Source: Proteles cristata cristata (taxonomy: Eukaryota; Chordata; Mammalia; Carnivora; Hyaenidae). Taken from it: 64,000 nucleotides of DNA. The notes below the pieces were generated by a model that worked only from the letters and a program-made list of their open reading frames with translations, was not told where the DNA came from and made no database searches. Numbering within the stretch: the stretch's first letter is position 1; each line of letters starts with the position of its first letter. The stretch is from positions 1 to 64,000 of the forward strand of contig JAESUZ010003095.1 of assembly GCA_017311185.1 (NCBI GenBank). Direction: 5' to 3'. Made by a program: the position numbers and the translations under genes. Shown here piece after piece: positions 11,310 to 24,035 of the stretch.

Positions 11310-11406
11310 GGTATCTAATTGGTGGTGACGTCCTCAGGTTGCTGCACGGACACATGGATGAATGCCTCACTGTCCCTTCAGGAGAACATGGGGAAGAGCA
11401 GCGGAG
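11310..11406 (+). CDS. RYR2: RYR2 exon 10 (codons 226 partial to 258 partial)
   Basis: This 97-nt exon opens with two bases completing Gly226 and ends with AG of the Arg258 codon. The acceptor is atccttacag with a short pyrimidine tract. The donor is AG|gttggt, weak because position +3 is T. The choice is forced by frame: the next exon begins with A, restoring AGA (Arg), then TVHYEGG. The translation is [20 protein letters not shown] then [11 protein letters not shown], which is MIR repeat 3 in domain B. Glu243 (11360-11362), a known human disease position, is normal. A second GT (gtacca) four bases downstream would shift the frame if used. Confidence 0.95.
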
Positions 11407-11463
11407 GTTGGTACCAAGCCTGGTGCATTTAAGTCTTCCCTTGATACAATTTTTATTTATGAT

Positions 11464-11660
11464 TATGATTATTATTATTATTAACATTTATTTCTGAGAG
11501 TCAGAGTGAGACAGAGCATGAGCGGGGCAGGGGTGAGGACGGACACAGAATCCAAAGCAGGCTCCAGGCTCTGTGCTGACAGAGCACAGAGGGGCTCAAA
11601 CCCACAGACTATGAAATCACGACCTGAGCTGAAGTTGGATACTCAGCTGATAGAGCTTAT
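11464..11660 (-). mobile_element. SINE (carnivore SINEC type)
   Basis: Minus strand, beginning 60 bp after exon 10 in intron 10. Its T-rich end carries an (ATT)n run; the tRNA-like head is diverged. Confidence 0.85.
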
Positions 11661-12392
11661 ACAGTTTTTAAATTAAGACCATTAGCTTAATAGAAAATGG
11701 GCCACTAACACTCTTCTGTCCACTGAAGGGATCAATGTGTTGGTCTCTATAGAGGTTTTTCTCTTATGTTTTATTTTTTTATTACTTTTGATAGAATTGC
11801 TGAAAATTTTGGTATAAATAAAACATGGTCAGAGGTATTGACTGAGTGGAAGGAGTGAACACATTAAACTACTTAAAATTTCATTACATATTCCTTAGTT
11901 TTGATTTCTTTCTGGCATGTTTAGTCTCAAATTCAGTTTTAAAGTCAGAGTTCTAAAATTGCACAAAAGTTTAGGACCTTTTTCTATTATCTCCCACTTA
12001 CTGACATACATAATAAAATTGACCACTCTCCCTAATATTTTATATGATTATAACATATAATCTCTTCTGTTAATATTTGTTGGTATTTGTCCAAGACTGA
12101 AGTCCTCTGAATCACTGGGGACTTAAGTGCATCAGTAATCCAAAACCATATAATATTTAGGATGATTGAATGCCCTGCTTTGCTTTATGAATTATTGGGT
12201 CCATAGTGAGTTGAACACACAAATACAGGATTACTCTGAGAGAAGGCATTGTCTGGATGGTTTATTACATGTTTTGAAGTCTTTGAGTGGAGATTTTTAT
12301 CATAGTAAGAACCTATATAGTTGAGGCAACTGTTATTTAATAATGCTTAATTTTGTGACTTAGATATACAGAACATTTAGAAAGTTAATACT

Positions 12393-12618
12393 TACTTTTT
12401 TAAAGTTTAATACTTACTTTTTTTAAGTTTATTTGTTGAGAGAAGGAGAGAGAGAGAGCACACAAGTTGGGGAGGGGCAGAGAGAAAGAGAATCCTAAGC
12501 AGGCTTCACAAAGCCAGTGCAGAGCCCTATGTGAGGCTTGATCCCACCATCCGTGAGATGATGACCTGAGCCGAAATCAAGAGTCGGATACTCAACCAAC
12601 TGAGCCACTCAGGTGCCC
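12393..12618 (-). mobile_element. SINE with target-site duplication
   Basis: Minus strand. Flanked by agaaagttaatact at 12379-12392 and 12619-12632. Confidence 0.88.
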
Positions 12619-13924
12619 AGAAAGTTAATACTCATTTAACTCACCGTTTAACCTTGGGAGAAATCACTTTGAGACCTCGGTGTTACTTGTACCTCTCTCA
12701 CCAGGAAGACCTGGCTTGTGGTGAAGAATGACATGGACAGCCTGGAAATTTTCCTAAGAAAAATGCTGCTTGTAGTAGGTTGGGAAGAAGATGTTGATGG
12801 TGCTGATAGGGTTTGTATACAAGACAAGAGGGAATTCAGAAGGCAGTTGGTTTGAAGAATTAATTCCAAACAGAAGGAAAAACAGAAGGCTCAAAGAGAT
12901 GACAGTATGTTGTGGGAATAGCTGTTCTTCCAGAATGACCAGGGGCAAGAAGGAATCAGAGGTGGAGACTAGACAAGAGAGAGCAGTGTGGTCAGCTTTT
13001 GGTGCCATTGCCATGGGGTCTCTTTTACTCTGAGGTAGGTAGGAGGGAGTGTGGGGTGAGGATGAAGTGGTCAGGTCTTGTGTAAAAGAATAGTAGGTCT
13101 TACAGGCAGGGGAAGTTGGGTCACCAGTGAAGAAAGTTCAAATCAGGGAAACCAGGAGAAGGCTGTTGTAGGCACCCATGCAAGAGGAAGGGAGAAACTT
13201 GACTTGGAGAGTGGCCATCAGAATGGAGAACTCTGCCTGAAACAGAGACATTGTAGGGCATATAGACAGGTTTAGGGGTGAACTAGTGTGGAGCGTGAGG
13301 GAATGGATCTGATCCAGGGTATCCTGATGTTTCTGATTTGAGTAAAGAGAGATGGTGCTAAGGACTATTGGAAGACATTCATTTTTCATACTAAGGATTG
13401 AGTTTAAGTTTGGATACTGGTAAATAGAGAGGGTCCATTCCACGGGAAGTTGGAAGTTTTGAGTCTTTTACTTAGACGGAGCTTGGCTTGGATGTAAATT
13501 CCAGGTTCTCAGGGGATATTTGAAGGAGTGACGGTCCTACGTAGGGAGGGCAGAGCTAGAATTAGGGGGATATGTTTATCAATTTGGGGCATTCCTTTAA
13601 AAAGGCTGCAAAGTCTTGGAATAGACTAACCAGAGAGGAGGCCCAGGTTGGTATCCCAGAGCACACTGACATTTGGGATGTGGACAGGCAAAGAAGAGTC
13701 CCCATGATGGTCAGATAGAGAACCAGGGAGGTTAGTCATGGAAGCCAAGGGAGGATTGGGGGGCAGATGTGTTAAATGCAGTGATATGTTTGTATAGCCT
13801 TAGGAGCAAAAAGAGGTCCTGTCATAGTCTTTGGGAAGTTTATTCTCTGATTTGTTAAAGGAAACACTTAGAATCAATGATTCTTCTTAGAGCCCTTCTG
13901 TTGTTTTTATGGACATTTGAGAGA

Positions 13925-14175
13925 GATTTGTAGTTAAGGCTCTGGAGCTACACAGACCTGGGTTTGGACCCCAGCTCTGCCACTTCCTAGTTGGATGACT
14001 TATGTGGGTGACCTAATTTCTTTTAAAATTGCTTTTCTCCACTGTGGAATGCAGCTTCAGTATGGGCTGCTGCTTGGCAGGATTGTTGGGAAGATTCCGT
14101 AGGAAAATGCATGGAAAATAGTTGATGCATAGTAAGAAATCAGCAGATTTTGTTGTTGCTGTTGTTATTGTTTAT
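13925..14175 (+). repeat. MIR SINE
   Basis: Shows MIR order: 'ctggagctacacagacctgg', 'agctctgccacttcctag', then the 3' part ending near 'gatgcatagtaag'. Confidence 0.75.
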
Positions 14176-14298
14176 ATGGAAGAGCAGCACTTAGTCAAAT
14201 ATGGAAGAATCTGAAGGACCTGGGCATGTGGATGAAAGCTTAATAGAGCGTAAGGTTTGGAGAAGGCAAGGCTAAACTATATCAAGGGAAATCCTGTA

Positions 14299-14475
14299 TT
14301 TTTTTTAATCTGTATTTATTTTTGAGACAGAGAGAGACAGAGCATGAGCAGGGGAGGGACAGAGAGGGAGGGAGACACAGAATATAAAACAGGCTCTGAG
14401 CTGTCAGCACAGAGCCTGATGCGGGGCGCGAACCCAAGAACTGTGAGATCATGACCTGAGCCACCCAGGCGCCCT
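14299..14475 (-). mobile_element. SINE (carnivore SINEC type)
   Basis: Minus strand; head ends gccacccaggcgccc. A short internal deletion removes part of the tRNA-like A-box region. Confidence 0.86.
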
Positions 14476-14709
14476 GTCTATTGTTTGAATTGAATGGAGT
14501 AGCTGTGGGGTGAGGAAGGGCTCCTGATTGTTCATAAGGTTCAGAAGCCAGGAATGGATGAGCATAGTTTTCGCTTTAATAGTTGAATATTTTCATTCTC
14601 CAATGAGAATATTCAGTGTCAAACCTCAGAGTTCCTCTCTAAGCTCACTGGTAATGAGTACAGTTCCCAGTTCTCCTGGACATTCGAGAACCTGTATGTT
14701 AAATAGGTG

Positions 14710-14916
14710 GTCTTTTTTTTCAAGTTTATTTATTTATTTGAGAGAGACTGAGACAGTGCAAGTGGGGTAGGGGCAGAGAGAGGGAGACAGAATCCTAAGC
14801 AGGCTCTACCAGTGTAGAGCCAGATACAGGGCCCAAACTCCTGAATCCGTGAGATCATGACCTGAGCTGAAACCAAAGAGTCAGATGCTTAACCGACTAA
14901 GCCACCCAGCCACCGC
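14710..14916 (-). mobile_element. SINE with target-site duplication
   Basis: Minus strand. Flanked by taaataggtg at 14700-14709 and 14917-14926. Confidence 0.88.
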
Positions 14917-16290
14917 TAAATAGGTGCTTTCTTGAACGTGGCATTCATAGGGTGGATTTTCTACGGATTCTATAGGTAACTGGTTATTACTGCAGAGAAA
15001 ACTTAGCAGGCATTTCAAAGATATTTTATTATTGTTGTGGATCTACTTTCCCATTGCATGTATGTTGACCTTTCTCATATCATCTATCCTTTCTCATATC
15101 ATCGTTGAGTTAATGTTGTTAATTCCTGTGTCAGATTACTCTCAATATGTATTCATTTCAGCACATCACAACTTTCTAGGGAGTGATGTCAGTAAGAATC
15201 CATCCGTTTGTGCCTTGTGCACAACATGTTTACATGGGTGAAATTAGATTTAAATAGAAGTCAGATCATGGCTTGAGGGAGAAAATAGTCAGAAATAGGC
15301 AGCAGCAAGCTAAGGGGTGCTGCTTAAGGAAGGAAAGTTAGACATGTGTTGATTACATAGTGAGATCGGGCATATGTTTGCATATCACGATAAAAATGAT
15401 TTCTTAAATTTTACATTCACACAGCACTGTGTTATTTCAAGTCTTGTTAATATCATTGTGTAGACATTTCTTTATTTCCTTTTGGTCTGACCTAAAGTCC
15501 TTTCAGTGCCTTCGGTGACTTGGGAAGCAAAGGGCAACTGAGTCTGGAGGCTGTAGTTCTTTAATTGATACGAATCTGGACTGGGAGGGAGATGCATCAT
15601 GATAACCGAAGAATATGTATCTTGATTCATTAAAAAAAAAAAAAAAGTAAAACTAATTTGTTTTTTGGACAGTCACTTGAAAGCTGGAGGAATTCCAGGG
15701 AAATAGGTAAAAAAATTCTTTTACCTCACAGCTCTTTGCTGCACTTGTGACCTGCTTACACTCAGTAATTGTGTCCTGTTGTGAAAATCAAAGAACTAAA
15801 GTCAAACCAGATTTGTTATAAGAAGTAGTGGGAATAAGGAGATGGCCAGAAGTGACATTTACTTTTGAATAATTTAGGAACATCTTGGTCATCAGTGCTT
15901 TGTTCCTGAGTGTATGTGTCATCCTGCCCGTGCCCTGTTCCGTTAACGGTTGTTGAATAGACACAACTCTAATTGGAACAGTTTGGTGATGGGTTCTGTA
16001 ATTCTAGAGGCCAGTGGAGTTACTTTAATTTCCTCTTCACATTTAGAGTTGGATGTGTGAGTAATTACCTAGTCATTCTCATGAGGGTACTAATAAAAAC
16101 TCTTAAAATGAAGAGCATACAGTGGCCCGTTCAGTTAAGGGAATTGAATGGGGGAATGAGGCCCTACTCAAGCTAAGGCAAATTCATAGTTTTCTTCACT
16201 CTTCTTGCTCATTTTCTGTTTATGGATTAAATTCTGACATTGCTCATGAAATGCAGCATCACAGTAGTTTTATTTTAAATTTATTTTAAA

Positions 16291-16499
16291 AAGATTTTTT
16301 TAATGTTTATTTTTTTTAAGAGAAAGTGTATGAGAGAGTGGGGGAACGGCAAGGAGAGAGGGAGACACAGAATCTGAAGCAGGCTCCGGGCTCTGAGCTG
16401 TCAGCATAGAGCCCGACGTGGGGCTCAAACTCACGAGCTGTGAGATCATGACCTGAATCAAAGTAGGATGCTTAACCAACTGAGCTACCCAGGTGCCCC
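16291..16499 (-). mobile_element. SINE (carnivore SINEC type)
   Basis: Minus strand; T-rich end, gagaga block, head ending ctacccaggtgcccc. Confidence 0.87.
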
Positions 16500-16678
16500 T
16501 TAGATTTCTTGAGATGTTTCCAGGAAAACCCTGTGGCTCTAAAATTACAGGTATGCAAGTTGTCTAAATAACAGTAAAAATATAATCTATAGAAGTTGTA
16601 AGCATTCGGGTAAAAGGGAGATATACTTTGAGTATTAGCTCTAAATTGAAAGCTTTTAGTTCTTACCCAAACTCTTTA

Positions 16679-16915
16679 TTTTTTTATTTTTTTTTTATTT
16701 TTTTTTTAATGTTTTATTTATTTCTAGGAGAGAGAGAGAGACAGCGTGAGCAGGGGAGGGTCAGAGAGAGAGGGAGACACAGACTCTGAAACAGGCTCCA
16801 GGCTCCGAGCTGGCAGTCAGCACAGAGCCCGACGCGGGGCCCAAACCCACAAACCGCGAGATCATGACCTAAGCGAAAGTCGGACGCTTAACCGACTAAG
16901 CCACCCAGGCGCCCC
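16679..16915 (-). mobile_element. Young SINE with target-site duplication
   Basis: Minus strand with long T-rich tail. Flanked by ccaaactcttta at 16667-16678 and 16916-16927. The head is near the consensus of the youngest copies here. Confidence 0.9.
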
Positions 16916-17247
16916 CCAAACTCTTTAAATAGTTGGAATATATTAAGGAGAAACAGGGATTTGTCAGATGAAACGTAGTGTTTTAATTATTAACTTAAAA
17001 ATAAGCTTTCATTCTGGAAGCTTGAAATTTGATTACCAGTTTTCATTTATAGCATGACATATTTTGCATGGAGAGTATTTTCTGCCCTAGGTTCTGTCTC
17101 TGGATTGTATCCTATTACTTTAGTCCATTTTTATGTGAAGTGTAATAAAATATCAGCAAAAGTATTTCCTTTATGTGCGCATACACTTATGTATTAAACA
17201 TGCACTATCTGAATTAAGTATGCCGTACTTTTAAGTTAGTGAATTTT

Positions 17248-17528
17248 AGAATTTTCTTTAAAAGAGAAAGAGAGAGGGGCGCCTGGGTGGCTCAGTTGGT
17301 TAAGCGTCCAACTTCGGCTCAGGTCATGATCTCACAGTTCGTGGGTTCGAGCCCCGCGTCTGGCTCTGTGCTGCCAGCTCAGAGCCTGTAGCCTGTTTCA
17401 GATTCTGTGTCTCCCTCTCTCTCTCACCCTCCCCAGCTCACGCTGTCTCTCTCTCTCTCAGAAATAAATAAAACAATTAAAAATTTTTAAAAAAATAAAA
17501 GGGAGAGAGATACCATGAGCAGGGGAGG

Positions 17529-17569
<41 letters not shown>

Positions 17570-17695
17570 CTGAGCAGACTCTGCGCTGTCAATGCAGAGC
17601 CTGATGCGGGCTCTAACTCATAAACTATGAGATCATGACCTGTGCTGAAGTCAGGAGTCAGACACTTAACTGAGTGAGCCACCCAGGTGCCAATG
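17248..17695 (-). mobile_element. SINE interrupted by a second SINE
   Basis: The outer minus-strand element is flanked by a perfect 15-bp duplication aagttagtgaatttt (17233-17247 and 17696-17710). Its body is split near 17275 and resumes near 17497; it contains a (GA)n run at about 17530-17567. Confidence 0.88.
17276..17495 (+). mobile_element. SINE nested inside another SINE
   Basis: Plus-strand copy with a well preserved head (ggggcgcctgggtggctcag), inserted in the outer SINE's purine-rich tail. 'gagaaagagagag'-like sequence on both sides is the likely target duplication. Confidence 0.88.
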
Positions 17696-17849
17696 AAGTT
17701 AGTGAATTTTGAAGTGGTCAAATTAGGGGTCTATTATTAGGAATTATTATTTGGGATCTCTGACTTGGATACTGGTATTAGAGGAACGTTTTTTGGAAAG
17801 CATCATTCGTATGTTAAAACCAGTTATGCTACATAGTTCATGGGTAATT

Positions 17850-17965
17850 TTATTCATTCAGTAACAATTTGTGGACTGACTCTCATGTTCTGGGTGCTGG
17901 GATTATAGTACATAAAAAGATGAAATGTCTCTTTTCTCAAGGAGTTTACATTCTAGTGAGGACAT
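17850..17965 (-). repeat. L2 LINE fragment
   Basis: Reverse of an L2 3' end: 'tcattcattcagtaacaat', 'gggtgctgggattatagtac', 'gagtttacattctagtgagg'. Confidence 0.65.
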
Positions 17966-19040
17966 GAGCCAACAAAAACATAAATGCACTTATTTATAAA
18001 TGCAATCACATATACATGCACCCACAGATAATATACAAGGTGATGATAAGGGCTTTGGAGAAAAGTGAAGGAGACAAAGGAGTGGAGAGGGTTTGTGTTT
18101 GTGTATGTGTTTGCGGGAGGGAGAGAAGGGAGAAGAGTGGGAGAGAGAGAGAGTGAGTGAGGGAGAGCTTGATCTGCAGAGAGAAGTAGTTCTATTTCTG
18201 TTTTATCGGGCATTACTATTGTGTATACTTGCTCTGTCTTGCTCCTTTCCAGTGCAGGACAATTAAGTTATTGTTTCTGACAGTATCTGGAAATAAATGC
18301 TGCATTCGCTTTCCAGAATGTGACTCAGCAGGCAAAAGCTATGCCATATGTTTGCATGACAATATTTTTTTTTGCCTCCTTGCCCCTTTTATGACATTTT
18401 GGTGATTTAATAAGCTTTAGTTGTAAATAGTTGATAAGATGTGAGATGGGTTTGATACCACGAATTAAGTGTTTCTCAGCCTGGTTTGGAAAGAGACGCA
18501 TGGTTTATGTCTGTGTACACAATCAGATGACTAACACCCTTGCCGGGTTTGTATGCCCCCAGTCACCACCTCGGAGGAAGCTTATAAAGTGCCTTCTGTG
18601 CTCCTAAATGTTCAAGGAGATAAAGTTATCCTGTGAAGGCTTCTCTTGCACCTGTTCTCCTCATGACCCGTATGTACCTTTGCAGCCTGGCTCAGGGAGC
18701 CTGATGGCTTTGCTAAGCAGTTTTGATGAAAGAGGAAGTACATATTGGAGAGTTACTTTCTCTTCTGTTTCTATGCTGCTTCTCCCTTGAGAGAGGTTCA
18801 CTCTTTTCCCCAAACTTCAACTCCCTGCTCATTGCAGACAGCATAGGGCCTTATTTCAACCCACAACCCTCATTTAGCAGCCTGACTCAGTCCATAACCC
18901 CCATGCTCAAGGAATGACGGAGCTAGAATGCACTGTTTTAAAAGATACAGGTCTTGAAGGCAAAAGATTAAAAATGTTCGCAGGAATTGGAGCCATAGGA
19001 TTTCAGTAACAACAACAACGATAATTGAAGTGTACACTTG

Positions 19041-19237
19041 AAATGTTTTTAAATGTTTATTTTTGATAGAACGCAAGGAGGGGAGGAGAAGGGAGAGAGG
19101 GAGACACAGAATCTGAAACAGGCTTCAGGCTCCAAGCTGTCAGCCCAGAGCCCGATGCAGGGCTTGAACCCACAGATCATGAGATCAGGACTTGAGATGA
19201 AGTCGGATGCTTAACTGACTGAGCCACCCAGGCACCC
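19041..19237 (-). mobile_element. SINE (carnivore SINEC type)
   Basis: Minus strand; flanking 'ttgaagtgtacactt' and 'ttgaagtattctgtacactt' look like a diverged target duplication. Confidence 0.87.
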
Positions 19238-19325
19238 TTTGAAGTATTCTGTACACTTAAAGTTGAGTGAATTAAAAAAGAGACAATAGAGTTAAAAAAA
19301 AAAGTCAACATTAAAATATTCTCAG

Positions 19326-19500
19326 GGGTACCTGGGTGGCGCAGTGGATTCAGCATTCAGCTTTGGCTCAGGTCATGAGTCTGAGCCCCATGTCAGATTC
19401 CTGTTTCAGATTCTGGAATCTGCTTCAGATTCTTTGTCTCCCTCTCTCTGTCCGTCCCCTGCTCACACTCTCTCAAAAATAAACAAACATTTTTAAAAAA
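19326..19500 (+). mobile_element. SINE, internally deleted
   Basis: Plus strand; head ggggtacctgggtggcgcag. The middle is shorter than in full copies. Confidence 0.86.
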
Positions 19501-19518
19501 TCCTCAAATTATTTTCTT

Positions 19519-19758
19519 TTTTTTTTTCTTTTTCCTTTTTTTTTTTTTTTAAATATTTTTATTTCTAGGAGAGAGAGAGAGAGAGACAGCGTGAGCAGGG
19601 GAGGGTCAGAGAGAGAGGGAGTCACAGACTGAAACAGGCTCCAGGCTCTGAGCTGGCAGTCAGCACAGAGCCCGACGCGGGGCTCGAACCCACGAACCGC
19701 GAGATCATGACCTAAGCGAAAGTCGGACGCTTAACCGACTAAGCCACCCAGGCGCCCC
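19519..19758 (-). mobile_element. Young SINE with target-site duplication
   Basis: Minus strand. Perfect 15-bp duplication tcaaattattttctt at 19504-19518 and 19759-19773. The head matches the youngest copies. Confidence 0.92.
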
Positions 19759-20523
19759 TCAAATTATTTTCTTAATGAAATTCAAGGCTGTTTTTCACTT
19801 GTTCCTGTTTTGTTTCTTCACTTAATATGGATGTAAGCAATATCTTTCAGGAAAGAAAGGAAAGAGAGAGAGATATAGAATGGAAAGAAAGACAGAACAA
19901 AGAAAAGAAAAGAAAGAAAAGCTTCTTCTCCTTTTTAACTTCCAGATGCTTTGTGGTTATATTTTGGGTGGAGTAAAAAGTAAGAGCAGCAACATATTTT
20001 TGCTGTTTTCCTGCTCTAATCCTATTTACATGATTTTTTGCAATATCAATATTGTTTTTAACTCACGGCAATTCATGCACATTTATTCAGATGTATCCTC
20101 TCAAAGCATCCCTGTTTTCCCTTGGACAGCAACTTGAATAGACATATCATCACACACTCAGCCCCAAGTAAATACATAATGTTACATTCAACACTGGGTA
20201 GACGTACTTCTTGATGTCGCTGTTGCCATGTAGACACTCCTGACAGTTTGCTTTAGCACCTGCCGGGAGCTCAGCTGCTCAGCCAAACACCCTCATAGGC
20301 ATAGAGAAGACTACGGCAAAAACACAAATTCTACTGTGAAAAATGTGTAAACCCAAAACACTTATGATTTTACTCTGAAATCACCTTTTAATCCTGGGCC
20401 CACTTTTTAATCACTTTAACTTGATTCCCTGAATGCTTATTGAGGGACTGGTATGTTGTTGGCAGTTGGTGTGTACTGCCCATAATGAATGGGAGCCAGC
20501 CTGTGTCTTTAAAGAATTCACGG

Positions 20524-20777
20524 TCAGGGGCATCTGGGTGGCTCAGTTGGTTGAGCATCCAACTTCGGCTCAGGTCATGATCTCACGGTTCATGGGTTTG
20601 AGCCCCACGTCGGGCTCTGTGCTTACAGCTCGGAGCCTGGAACCTGCTTCAGATTCTGTCTGTCTGTCTGTCTGTCTCTCTCTCAGTCTCTCTCTCTTTT
20701 TCTCTTTGCCCCGCTCACAGTCTATCTGTCTATCTCTCTTAAAAATAAATAAACATTAAAAAACTAAAAAAAAAAAA
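20524..20777 (+). mobile_element. SINE with target-site duplication and (TCTG)n
   Basis: Plus strand. Flanked by aagaattcacgg (20512-20523) and aagaactcacgg (20778-20789). Expanded TCTG units occur inside near 20658. Confidence 0.88.
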
Positions 20778-22184
20778 AAGAACTCACGGACTGGTGAGAG
20801 CTCAGTACTATATTCAGGAAAAAGTTAGGGTTAATCTGGGAAAGGCCAGTCACAGTCTTTTTCAAAATTAGATCATAGAAAGCCTCTCTTACCATTCTAC
20901 CCTATGAGGAAGGTTAGCAATCTGCCTCAAAGAAGGAAGGAATCTTGCTCCATCTCTGATTTTGAAGCAATAAGTTTGTTAGCCTCTACAAGTTAGATGA
21001 ACATTCTTCTTTTTCCACTGACTGGTTTGAATCTGCTATTGAGCATCAACTGTCAGTAGAAATTAGTGACAGTAAGTTTTCTGTGAACATTATTATTTTC
21101 AGAGGATTCGTAGATGAAGCCTCAATATCTAGGGTCTGGTAATACCTTAATTCAGCGGAACTTAATTTGGTTGAGGTCTTTAACTGCCCCATACAAATAA
21201 TGGCACTTGTCACATACTGCCACTTATTATTGACATTGGTGATCAGTCTCTTCTCTTGTTCAGGTCTTTTCTTCACTTTTTAGCCGGGGTGGCTTTGTGC
21301 ATTCTTGTGCACCTTTTATACGGTGACATGTAAATGGGAATCCACATGCAGATGCTTATTCTTTTGCATTTGTGAAAGAAAGGGAGAAAAAACAAGTCAT
21401 GCAATTTAGACTGTTTAAGGAGAGCAGTGGGCCACCTGCCTTGACCCCCGCTCTGGCAACTCATCAGGTTGGAGATCCCTCACTTGTATTATTTTGGTGA
21501 CTCTTGAAACACTTTTACCTGCTTGTACCTTGGGGGAGGGAAAGAAAAGGTGTCTTACTAAATCAGCTAACCAGCCTGAGTGAGCAGAACACTGTTTCGG
21601 GACCTGGGAGTCCCACAGCCTTGGCTCACAGTCTTCTCTATTGGAAGCACCTTGACTTAAAATTGGTCCACGGAGGGAATCCTCATTCTTATAACAGGAA
21701 TCTGAGCCTTGAAAACCACGATTTTCAAAACAGTATTGGGTGGTTGTGGGTATCTTTGACAATCTGATGCACGTTACAGATTCTTCCTAGAAAATTCACA
21801 CACTTGCCAACATGGAAAAATTTTGTCTGTGGGGTGATTTCTGTGATGTTAATTTGTATTTTGATGTTCTCTTACTCCCCATTTAAGCGCTCAGTGGTGC
21901 CTGTGTTTTTTCCCCAAAGGGGAGGTTTGTGATTTCCCAGAAAGCTTAAGCTTTGTACAAGGCACTTCCCTTTCTGACCTGTATTCCCTAAAGACTAAGT
22001 TCAAGGAAGTTGTTGTGCTTTAGTGTCTTAGAAGGGAGAGACAGAGAGAGATTGTTTCTGATAGAAAAAGAAGATAAGAAGGGATTTTTCAACTTAAAAG
22101 ACATTCATATGAAGCAAATGGGTGCCCACGGGCAAAAGAAAAAAATAGCCTTGACCCAAACCTCATACTTGATAAAAAAAAAAA

Positions 22185-23385
22185 AAAAAGAGATCCAAAT
22201 GGATTATGGACAGAAATGTAAAACATAAAACCATAAAACTTTCAGAAAAAAAATAGGAGAAAAATTTTTAAGAGCATAGAGTTTTAAAATGACATTGAAA
22301 CCATATCTTCATAAAACAAAAACATTGGTAAACTGGACCTCATCAAAATGAGAAACTTGTGTTCTATAACTGTCCATGTAAAGAAGATGAAAAGACACGT
22401 TCTAGAGGGGCAGAAAATATTGGCAGGTCATATGTCCAACAAAGGAGTAGCATCTAACAATATATAAAAAACTCTCAAAGCTCAGCAGTAAAAAAAAAAA
22501 AAAGAGTGTAGTTAAAAAAGGGGCAAAATATGAGAACTGCTATTTTGTCAAGAGGGCGTACAAATTGTAAGTAAGCTCGTGAAAAAATGTGCCGCATCAT
22601 TAGTCATTCCCATAAATGAAGATGGCAAGGAGCAATCAATACACACTAAACCGATTGACCAAAACCAACAAAAATGTTAATACCCAAATGCTGGTGAGGA
22701 TGCAGAAAAACTGAATTGCAAAGTGGTACAGATACTCGGGAAAGCATTTTGACACATGCTTTAAAAACTAAACGTACACTGTGATGTGACCTAGCTGTTT
22801 AACTACTGGGTGTTTATCCCAAAGAAATGAAAACTGTATCTATATATATTCTTATATATATACTTATGTATATAAATTCATACAGTATACATTATTATGT
22901 ATTCACATAATAATCAGAAATATTTAGTGTAAAGTAGCTTTTTTGTAACAGCCAAAACCTGGAATCAGCAAGATGTCCTTTGACTCGTGAATCATTGAAC
23001 CATCTGTGGTAAAACCATATCGAATATTACTCAGCAATTAAAAGCAGTGCCCTGTTGATATAGCATCTTGGATGAATCTTCAGGCAATTATGCTGAGTGA
23101 AAAATGTCAATCCAAGTATCTTACATACTATATGATTCCATTTTGGTAACATTTTTGAATGATAAAAGCTTAGGAATGGAAGAGAGTGGTTGTCCAGAGT
23201 TAGGGAAGCAGGAGCAGGGAGAGAGGAGGTGCATGTGTTTATAAAGGGAATATGAGGAATCTTTGTGGTATAGGACCTTCCCAGTAATGAGGGAGGATTC
23301 AGGAACTGACACAAATGACAACATGGTGTAGAATTTAATAAAAGCAGAACTGGGTAGATACAATAAGATCAGGGGATTGTATCAA
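22185..23385 (+). mobile_element. Old L1 LINE, ORF2 3' part and 3' UTR
   Basis: Plus strand and strongly decayed. Recognisable L1 order: 'aaaccataaaactttcag', 'ggacctcatcaaaatgag', 'gatgaaaagacacg', 'gtgaggatgcagaaaaactg', 'tgtttatcccaaagaaatg', 'tgctgagtgaaaaatgtcaa'. Frames are broken; no protein is made. Confidence 0.75.
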
Positions 23386-23399
23386 AGCTAATTTTCTTT

Positions 23400-23597
23400 T
23401 TTGGGAAATTTTTAATGTTTACTTTTGAGAGAGAGACTGAGAGAGACAGAGCATGAGTCGGGGAGGGGAGGCACAGAATCCAAAGCAGGCTCCAGGCTCG
23501 AAGCTGTCAGCACAGAGCCCTGTGCAGAGCTCAGCCTCCCAAATGTTGAGATCATGACCTGAGCTGGAGTCCGATGCTTAACCAACCCAGGTGCTCC
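23400..23597 (-). mobile_element. SINE (carnivore SINEC type)
   Basis: Minus strand; flanking 'tcaaagct' and 'tcaaagcc' are a likely target duplication. The head lacks a few bases (aaccaacccaggtgctcc). Confidence 0.85.
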
Positions 23598-24000
23598 TCA
23601 AAGCCAAAATCTTGATGAAAGACTTCTGTATTTTTAAAAATATGACTATTAGGGTAAACCAGACAACATATTCAAAAACAAAATGTTCAGAAATACTTTT
23701 CTGTTTTATTTCTTAAAATTGTGTGTGAATCTATATTTATCTGAAAGTTTTTTCACCCATCCCTTCACCCACATCTCCTCTGGCGACCACTGATTTGTTC
23801 TCTGTATTTAAGAGTCTTGTTTCTTTGTCTTTTTTTTCTTTGTTCATTTGTTTTGTTTCTTAAGTCCACATGAGTGAAATCATATGGTATTTGTCTTTCT
23901 CTGACTGACTTATTTCTCTTAGCATAAAACACTCTAGCTCCATCCGCAGTGTTAGAATGGCAAGATTTCATTCTTTTTTAAGGTTGAGTAATATTCCATA

Positions 24001-24002
<2 letters not shown>

Positions 24003-24033
<31 letters not shown>
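24003..24033 (+). repeat. (TG)n microsatellite
   Basis: About 15 TG units inside the old L1. Confidence 0.9.

Positions 24034-24035
<2 letters not shown>

Noticed and set aside
17276..17360. tRNA gene-like sequence with A and B boxes
   Set aside because: This is the tRNA-Lys-derived SINE head; it cannot fold as a complete functional tRNA and recurs in dozens of copies.
20433..20759. 108-aa open frame
   Set aside because: Most of it is a translation of a SINE (phrases like SGSVLTARSLEPASDS recur at many SINEs in the window).
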